A stretch of 64,000 bases of DNA from Streptomyces noursei (lineage in GTDB: Bacteria; Actinomycetota; Actinomycetes; Streptomycetales; Streptomycetaceae), in contig NZ_LWBU01000110.1 in assembly GCF_001646665.1 (NCBI RefSeq), positions 28,861 through 92,860 of the forward strand, written 5' to 3'. How positions within the stretch are numbered: the first letter of the stretch is position 1; each line of letters opens with the position of its first letter. A program made the translations under genes and the position numbers. This document shows positions 60,557 to 64,000 of this stretch, piece after piece. Under the pieces are notes generated by a model that was given only the letters and a program-made list of their open reading frames with translations, did no database searches and was not told the origin of the DNA.

Positions 60557-61888
60557 GTGAGCGAGTCGAGCACGGCGCGAACCGCCACCGTCACGGGCGA
60601 GGACGAGGTCACCGACCTCTGCCGCGACCTCATCCGGATCGACACCAGCAACTACGGGGACCACTCGGGGCCGGGGGAGCGGGCGGCCGCCGAGTACGTC
60701 GCCGAGAAGCTCGCGGAGGTGGGTCTCGAGCCGAAGATCATCGAGTCCCACCGGGGCCGGGCCTCCACCGTGGCGCGGATCGCGGGCGAGGACCCGTCCC
60801 GGCCCGCGCTCCTGATCCACGGCCACACCGACGTCGTCCCGGCCAACGCCGAGGACTGGACGCACCACCCCTTCTCCGGCGAGATCGCGGACGGCTGCGT
60901 CTGGGGCCGGGGCGCGGTCGACATGAAGGACATGGACGCCATGACCCTGGCGGTCGTACGGGACCGGCTGCGCAGCGGCCGCAAGCCCCCGCGCGACATC
61001 GTGCTGGCGTTCCTCTCGGACGAGGAGGCGGGCGGCACGTACGGCGCCCGCCACCTCGTGGACAAGCATCCCGATCTCTTCGAGGGCGTCACGGAGGCGA
61101 TCGGCGAGGTGGGCGGTTTCTCGTTCACGGTCAACGAGAACCTGCGCCTGTACCTGGTGGAGACGGCCCAGAAGGGCATGCACTGGATGCGGCTGACCGT
61201 CGACGGCACCGCGGGCCACGGTTCGATGACGAACGACGACAACGCCATCACCGAGCTGTGCGAGGCGGTGGGCAGGCTCGGCCGGCACACCTGGCCGGTG
61301 CGGGTCACCAAGACGGTGCGGTCCTTCCTCGACGAGCTGTCCGACGCGCTGGGCACCCCGCTGGACCCGGAGGACATGGACGCCACGCTCGCCAAGCTCG
61401 GCGGGATCGCCAAGATGATCGGCGCCACCCTCCGCAATTCGGCCGCCCCGACCATGCTCGGCGCCGGGTACAAGGTCAACGTCATCCCGGGGCAGGCGAC
61501 CGCGCACGTGGACGGGCGTTTCCTGCCGGGGTACGAGGAAGAGTTCCTGGCCGACCTCGACCGGCTGCTCGGGCCGCGCGTCCGGCGCGAGGACGTGCAC
61601 GCCGACAAGGCGCTGGAGACGAGCTTCGACGGCGACCTGGTGGACGCCATGCAGTCGGCGCTCAGGGCGGAGGACCCGATCGCCCGCGCGGTGCCGTACA
61701 TGCTGTCCGGAGGCACGGACGCGAAATCCTTCGACGACCTCGGCATCCGCTGCTTCGGCTTCGCGCCGCTCAAGCTGCCGCCGGAGCTGGACTTCGCCGG
61801 AATGTTCCACGGGGTCGACGAGCGCGTGCCGGTGGAGGGCCTGAAATTCGGCGTCCGGGTGCTGGACCGTTTCATCGACGCCAGCTGA
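60557..61888 (+). CDS. M20 family metallopeptidase (ArgE/DapE-like)
   Basis: Cytoplasmic zinc aminoacylase or peptidase, 443 aa. Zn ligands lie in LLIHGHTDVVPA (His and Asp), WGRGAVDMKD, SDEEAGGTYGA and the C-terminal GMFHGVDERV. The dimerisation/lid domain is about 190-300, with GTAGHGSMTND. GTG 60557 has GGGAGGA 7 nt upstream. It does not sit in an arginine or lysine biosynthetic cluster, so a general dipeptidase or acyl-amino-acid hydrolase is likelier than ArgE/DapE proper. Preceded by tRNA-Leu on the other strand. Confidence 0.92.
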   Translation: MSESSTARTATVTGEDEVTDLCRDLIRIDTSNYGDHSGPGERAAAEYVAEKLAEVGLEPKIIESHRGRASTVARIAGEDPSRPALLIHGHTDVVPANAEDWTHHPFSGEIADGCVWGRGAVDMKDMDAMTLAVVRDRLRSGRKPPRDIVLAFLSDEEAGGTYGARHLVDKHPDLFEGVTEAIGEVGGFSFTVNENLRLYLVETAQKGMHWMRLTVDGTAGHGSMTNDDNAITELCEAVGRLGRHTWPVRVTKTVRSFLDELSDALGTPLDPEDMDATLAKLGGIAKMIGATLRNSAAPTMLGAGYKVNVIPGQATAHVDGRFLPGYEEEFLADLDRLLGPRVRREDVHADKALETSFDGDLVDAMQSALRAEDPIARAVPYMLSGGTDAKSFDDLGIRCFGFAPLKLPPELDFAGMFHGVDERVPVEGLKFGVRVLDRFIDAS

Positions 61889-62031
61889 GGCCCCCGACCG
61901 GCCCGGCCTGATTACCAGGAATAGTCAGGTGAAACGACTCTCCAATAATCGCCCGCGTGTGCACATCTGACCGAAAAGGGTGAACGGAGTCATCGGGTCG
62001 TAGCCCGATTACCTCCCTGTCGTTACAGGTG

Positions 62032-62056
62032 ATGCGGTCCGCGGTTGGGACCGCAT
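62032..62056 (+). promoter_or_regulatory. Leader hairpin of chpH
   Basis: 9-bp stem ATGCGGTCC / GGACCGCAT with a 7-nt loop, 8 nt before the chpH ribosome site AAGGAGG (62064-62070). A second hairpin ATCGGG-N6-CCCGAT is at 61992-62009. They probably lie in the 5' untranslated region and may stabilise the message or modulate translation. Confidence 0.5.
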
Positions 62057-62074
62057 TGCCAACAAGGAGGAATT

Positions 62075-62308
62075 ATGATCAAGAAGGTCGCCGCTGTCGC
62101 GGCCGCCACCGGTGGGCTGGTCCTGGCCGGCGCGGGCATGGCCGTCGCCGATGCGGGTGCGAACGGTGCCGCCGTTGGCTCCCCCGGTGTCATCTCGGGC
62201 AATGTGGTCCAGGTTCCCGTCCACATCCCGATCAACGCCTGTGGCAACACGGTGAACGTCATCGGCCTGCTGAACCCGGCCTTCGGGAACGTCTGCGTCA
62301 ACGACTGA
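62075..62308 (+). CDS. chpH: Short chaplin
   Basis: Secreted hydrophobic surface protein of 77 aa that self-assembles into amyloid fibrils on aerial hyphae and lowers surface tension. The signal peptide is about 1-26. A single chaplin domain (about 27-77) has GSPGVISGNVVQVPVHIPINACGNTVNVIGLLNPAFGNVC with Cys56 and Cys74 for the disulfide. It has no wall-anchor signal, as in ChpD-H. The length and place beside chpC fit ChpH. ATG 62075 follows a perfect AAGGAGG. The leader carries two hairpins. Confidence 0.93.
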   Translation: MIKKVAAVAAATGGLVLAGAGMAVADAGANGAAVGSPGVISGNVVQVPVHIPINACGNTVNVIGLLNPAFGNVCVND

Positions 62309-62344
62309 CGTTGAGCCTCGACCCCTAGTGGTCTGAGCCCGGCC

Positions 62345-62377
62345 GGCCCCGGAGCGCGCGCCATGCGCTCCGGGGCC
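62345..62377. terminator. Terminator between chpH and chpC
   Basis: Perfect 13-bp stem GGCCCCGGAGCGC / GCGCTCCGGGGCC with a 7-nt loop, 36 nt past the chpH stop. The two chaplins are therefore separate transcripts. Confidence 0.88.
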
Positions 62378-62447
62378 GCTGGACATTCGTACCTCCCGGC
62401 GCTGTGCCCGGAGGTATTCGGAAAGCCTAGAAGGCAGGGAACCAGCT

Positions 62448-63266
62448 ATGCGACAGGTCACGCGAAAGGGCCTGACCATCGTGGCGGCCGCGGGTGGCGT
62501 ACTCGCCCTCGGCGGCGGATTCGCCCAGGCGCACACCGGCGCCGACGCCCACGGGGCGGCGACGAATTCTCCGGGCGTCGCGTCCGGGAACAACGTGCAG
62601 GCACCGGTGAGCGTGCCGGTGAACGCGTGCGGCAACACCGTGAACGTCGTCGGGGCACTCAACCCGTCGTTCGGGAACAAGTGCGTCAACAAGTCCAGCG
62701 GCGCCAAGGCGAGCGGGGCGGCCGCGAACTCCCCGGGTGTCGCCTCCGGCAACAACGTCCAGGCTCCGGTCAACGTGCCGGTCAACGCCTGCGGCAACAG
62801 CGTCGACGTCGTCGGCGCGCTCAACCCGTCGTTCGGAAACGGCTGCGCCAACGGTCACCCGCACAAGCCGGGGAACCCGGACCAGCCGGGCAACCCCGGG
62901 AACCCGGACGAGCCGGGCAACCCGGGGAACCCGGACGAGCCCGGTAACCCCGGGAACCCGGACGAGCCCGGCAACCCGGGGAACCCGGACGAGCCCGACG
63001 AGCCCGGCAACCCCGGGAACCCGGACCAGCCCGGTACCCCCGACGAGCCGGACGAGCCGGGGACGCCGGGCAAGCCGGACAGCCCGGACCAGCCCGGTTC
63101 GCCGATCGAGCCGAACGAGCCCGGTCCGCAGACCGTCACCCCGCCGCAGGCGGACGACGAGCTGGCGCTCACCGGTGCGGCCCCGCTCGGCATGCTGATC
63201 CCGGCGGGCGCGGGCCTGCTGCTCGGGGGCACGGTCCTCTACCGCCGTACCCGGCAGTCCTCGTAG
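62448..63266 (+). CDS. chpC: Long chaplin with sortase anchor
   Basis: Wall-anchored chaplin of 272 aa. The signal peptide is about 1-28. Two chaplin domains follow: about 35-80 (Cys61, Cys79) and about 89-134 (Cys115, Cys133). Then comes a Pro/Gly/Asn/Asp spacer (about 138-233) with repeated PGNPGNPDE. LALTG (239-243), a membrane segment and RRTR form a class E sortase signal, matching ChpA-C. The gene is next to chpH, as in S. coelicolor for chpC. ATG 62448 is used. It presents and seeds short chaplins on the hyphal wall. Confidence 0.93.
   Translation: MRQVTRKGLTIVAAAGGVLALGGGFAQAHTGADAHGAATNSPGVASGNNVQAPVSVPVNACGNTVNVVGALNPSFGNKCVNKSSGAKASGAAANSPGVASGNNVQAPVNVPVNACGNSVDVVGALNPSFGNGCANGHPHKPGNPDQPGNPGNPDEPGNPGNPDEPGNPGNPDEPGNPGNPDEPDEPGNPGNPDQPGTPDEPDEPGTPGKPDSPDQPGSPIEPNEPGPQTVTPPQADDELALTGAAPLGMLIPAGAGLLLGGTVLYRRTRQSS
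62886..63029 (+). repeat. 27-bp tandem repeat inside chpC
   Basis: Four consecutive 27-bp units (62886-62993) encode PGNPGNPDE, followed by a 9-bp insert and a fifth variant unit at 63003-63029. Copy number is likely to vary between strains, changing spacer length. Confidence 0.88.
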
Positions 63267-63286
63267 TCCCCGTCCTCGCGGACACG

Positions 63287-63322
63287 ACGGAGCGGGCCTC
63301 GCGCATGCGGGGCCCGCTCCGT
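63287..63322. terminator. Terminator after chpC
   Basis: 12-bp stem ACGGAGCGGGCC / GGCCCGCTCCGT with a 12-nt loop, 20 nt past the chpC stop. It also faces the end of the DUF5703 gene. Confidence 0.85.
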
Positions 63323-63336
63323 GCCGCTCGCCACCT

Positions 63337-63525
63337 TCACCAGGTGGCGCGCACCTGACGGATGATGCGCCGGCGCAGCCGCACACGGCGGCTGCCGTCC
63401 CGGTGCAGACTCAGTCGGTCCAACTCCCAGTGTCCGTACTCGGCATGGTCGGTCAGCAGACGGGTCGCCTCCTTGCGGGACACCCCGCGAGGTACGTACA
63501 CGTCGACAAATTCGTATTCCGGCAT
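63337..63525 (-). CDS. DUF5703 family protein
   Basis: Very small basic protein of 62 aa, strongly conserved in Streptomyces as I recall. It begins MPEYEFVDVYVPRGVSRKEATRLLTDHAEYGHWELDRL and ends in the Arg-rich RVRLRRRIIRQVRATW. The fold is probably beta-alpha with a basic face. ATG 63525 gives the whole family length. It lies between chpC and the right-edge gene, with its promoter in the gap to 63573. Function unknown. Confidence 0.85.
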   Translation of the reverse strand: MPEYEFVDVYVPRGVSRKEATRLLTDHAEYGHWELDRLSLHRDGSRRVRLRRRIIRQVRATW

Positions 63526-63572
63526 CGCATCTATTGTGCGGGCACCGGCCCGGTACGGATAGCGTCTGCACT

Positions 63573-64000
63573 ATGTCTGATGCTGCGCAGCCCACCGCTG
63601 CCGAGGTACGTGCCGCCGCCGAGGCGGTCAAAGCCGCACTGGACCGTCACCTGGAGGCGGTCGAGAACCGCACGGGTGATGACGACCCGGCCGTCTACGC
63701 CGCCTTCAACGCCCTCGCCACCGCCGCCGAGGCCTACGACGAGCGGCTCTACGACCGCTACGACGAGGTCACTCCGTTCGAGATCCCCGGCGTGGAGGAC
63801 TCCCTCCCGCCCTATGAGGGCCCGGAGGAGCCGAACGCGCTGACCGTGCTGATCCGCCGCGACTACGCGGTGGTCGAGCCGCAGCGGCTGCTGGCCCAGT
63901 CGCAGCGCATCGCGGACCTGGACCGCGAGGACGACGGCGCGGAGGCGGCCGCGGTGGTGGGGGCGAGCGTCCACGCCGCGCTGGGCGTGCTGTTCGGCGA
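63573..64000 (+). CDS. Conserved hypothetical protein, C-terminus beyond window
   Basis: 142 residues visible of a soluble acidic protein. The N-terminal part (1-60) is helical (TAAEVRAAAEAVKAALDRHLEAVENRTG, then DDPAVYAAFNALATAAEAYDERLYDRYDEVTPFEIPGVE). The later part has RRDYAVVEPQRLLAQSQRIADL. ATG 63573 is used. It is divergent from DUF5703 with a 47-bp gap. I believe it is a conserved Streptomyces hypothetical, but cannot name the family. Confidence 0.7.
   Translation, partial: MSDAAQPTAAEVRAAAEAVKAALDRHLEAVENRTGDDDPAVYAAFNALATAAEAYDERLYDRYDEVTPFEIPGVEDSLPPYEGPEEPNALTVLIRRDYAVVEPQRLLAQSQRIADLDREDDGAEAAAVVGASVHAALGVLFG

Overview
The window is high-GC actinobacterial DNA, almost certainly from a Streptomyces chromosome. 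The evidence is a chaplin pair with a sortase-type wall signal, a mycothiol-dependent formaldehyde dehydrogenase, DUF5703, DUF5925 and DUF402 family proteins, and strong third-position GC in every real frame. Gene order appears to follow the S. coelicolor region that carries chpC, chpH, the gluconate genes, soxR and hmgA, read in descending order; this synteny is from memory. No rRNA, CRISPR array, transposase or integrase is visible. One tRNA (Leu, anticodon GAG) lies at 60.3 kb.

Layout. 0-10.4 kb: a flavin monooxygenase cut by the left edge is divergent from a P450. Then come a secreted lipase, a wall-anchored copper polysaccharide monooxygenase, a DUF402/GNAT pair, a small GntR regulator, a DUF5925 AAA ATPase and a secreted GDSL lipase. 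10.4-21.8 kb: a class III CoA-transferase, a lone type-ISP-like domain, hmgA with a GntR gene behind it and a divergent TetR gene, a molybdopterin oxidoreductase, a CitMHS transporter coupled to an MFS transporter, and a DUF3574 protein. 21.8-28.5 kb: aldehyde and alcohol dehydrogenases, TetR, acyl-CoA dehydrogenase, a second TetR with a MaoC hydratase, and SoxR. 28.5-34 kb: DUF2267, Hsp20, a Deinococcus-type RNA ligase, a BKACE enzyme and a NamZ-type muramidase. 34-41.6 kb: SDR, acyl-CoA ligase, TetR, a secreted lysyl oxidase, and an acyl-CoA dehydrogenase paired with a phosphotransferase. 41.6-48.2 kb: a frameshifted glucarate dehydratase, a histidine-rich protein, an oxidoreductase, NUDIX/DUF202 genes and small domains. 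48.2-51.1 kb: gluconate transporter, kinase and repressor. 51.3-55.5 kb: amino-acid permease, formaldehyde detoxification pair and pseudouridine synthase. 55.6-60.3 kb: xylB, xylA and a ROK regulator, with a 700-bp repeat-rich spacer. 60.3-64 kb: tRNA-Leu, an M20 peptidase, chpH, chpC, DUF5703 and a gene cut by the right edge.

The most informative signal is regulatory. Three different TetR-type operators recur at promoters: AACTASC-N3-GSTAGTT (two sites), an identical 15-mer CTAAGCGCTTGCTCA (two sites), and CATACCGACYGGT (three sites). Each set lies beside, or contains, a tetR gene. Together they suggest three neighbouring fatty- or acyl-acid catabolic regulons. The third appears to link an SDR/acyl-CoA-ligase/TetR operon to a phosphotransferase/ACAD pair resembling the phosphorylation-dependent 4-hydroxyacyl-CoA route. 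The window also holds two secreted copper enzymes with His-rich linkers, a perfect 10-bp-arm operator in front of hmgA, and a long nested inverted repeat downstream of xylA.
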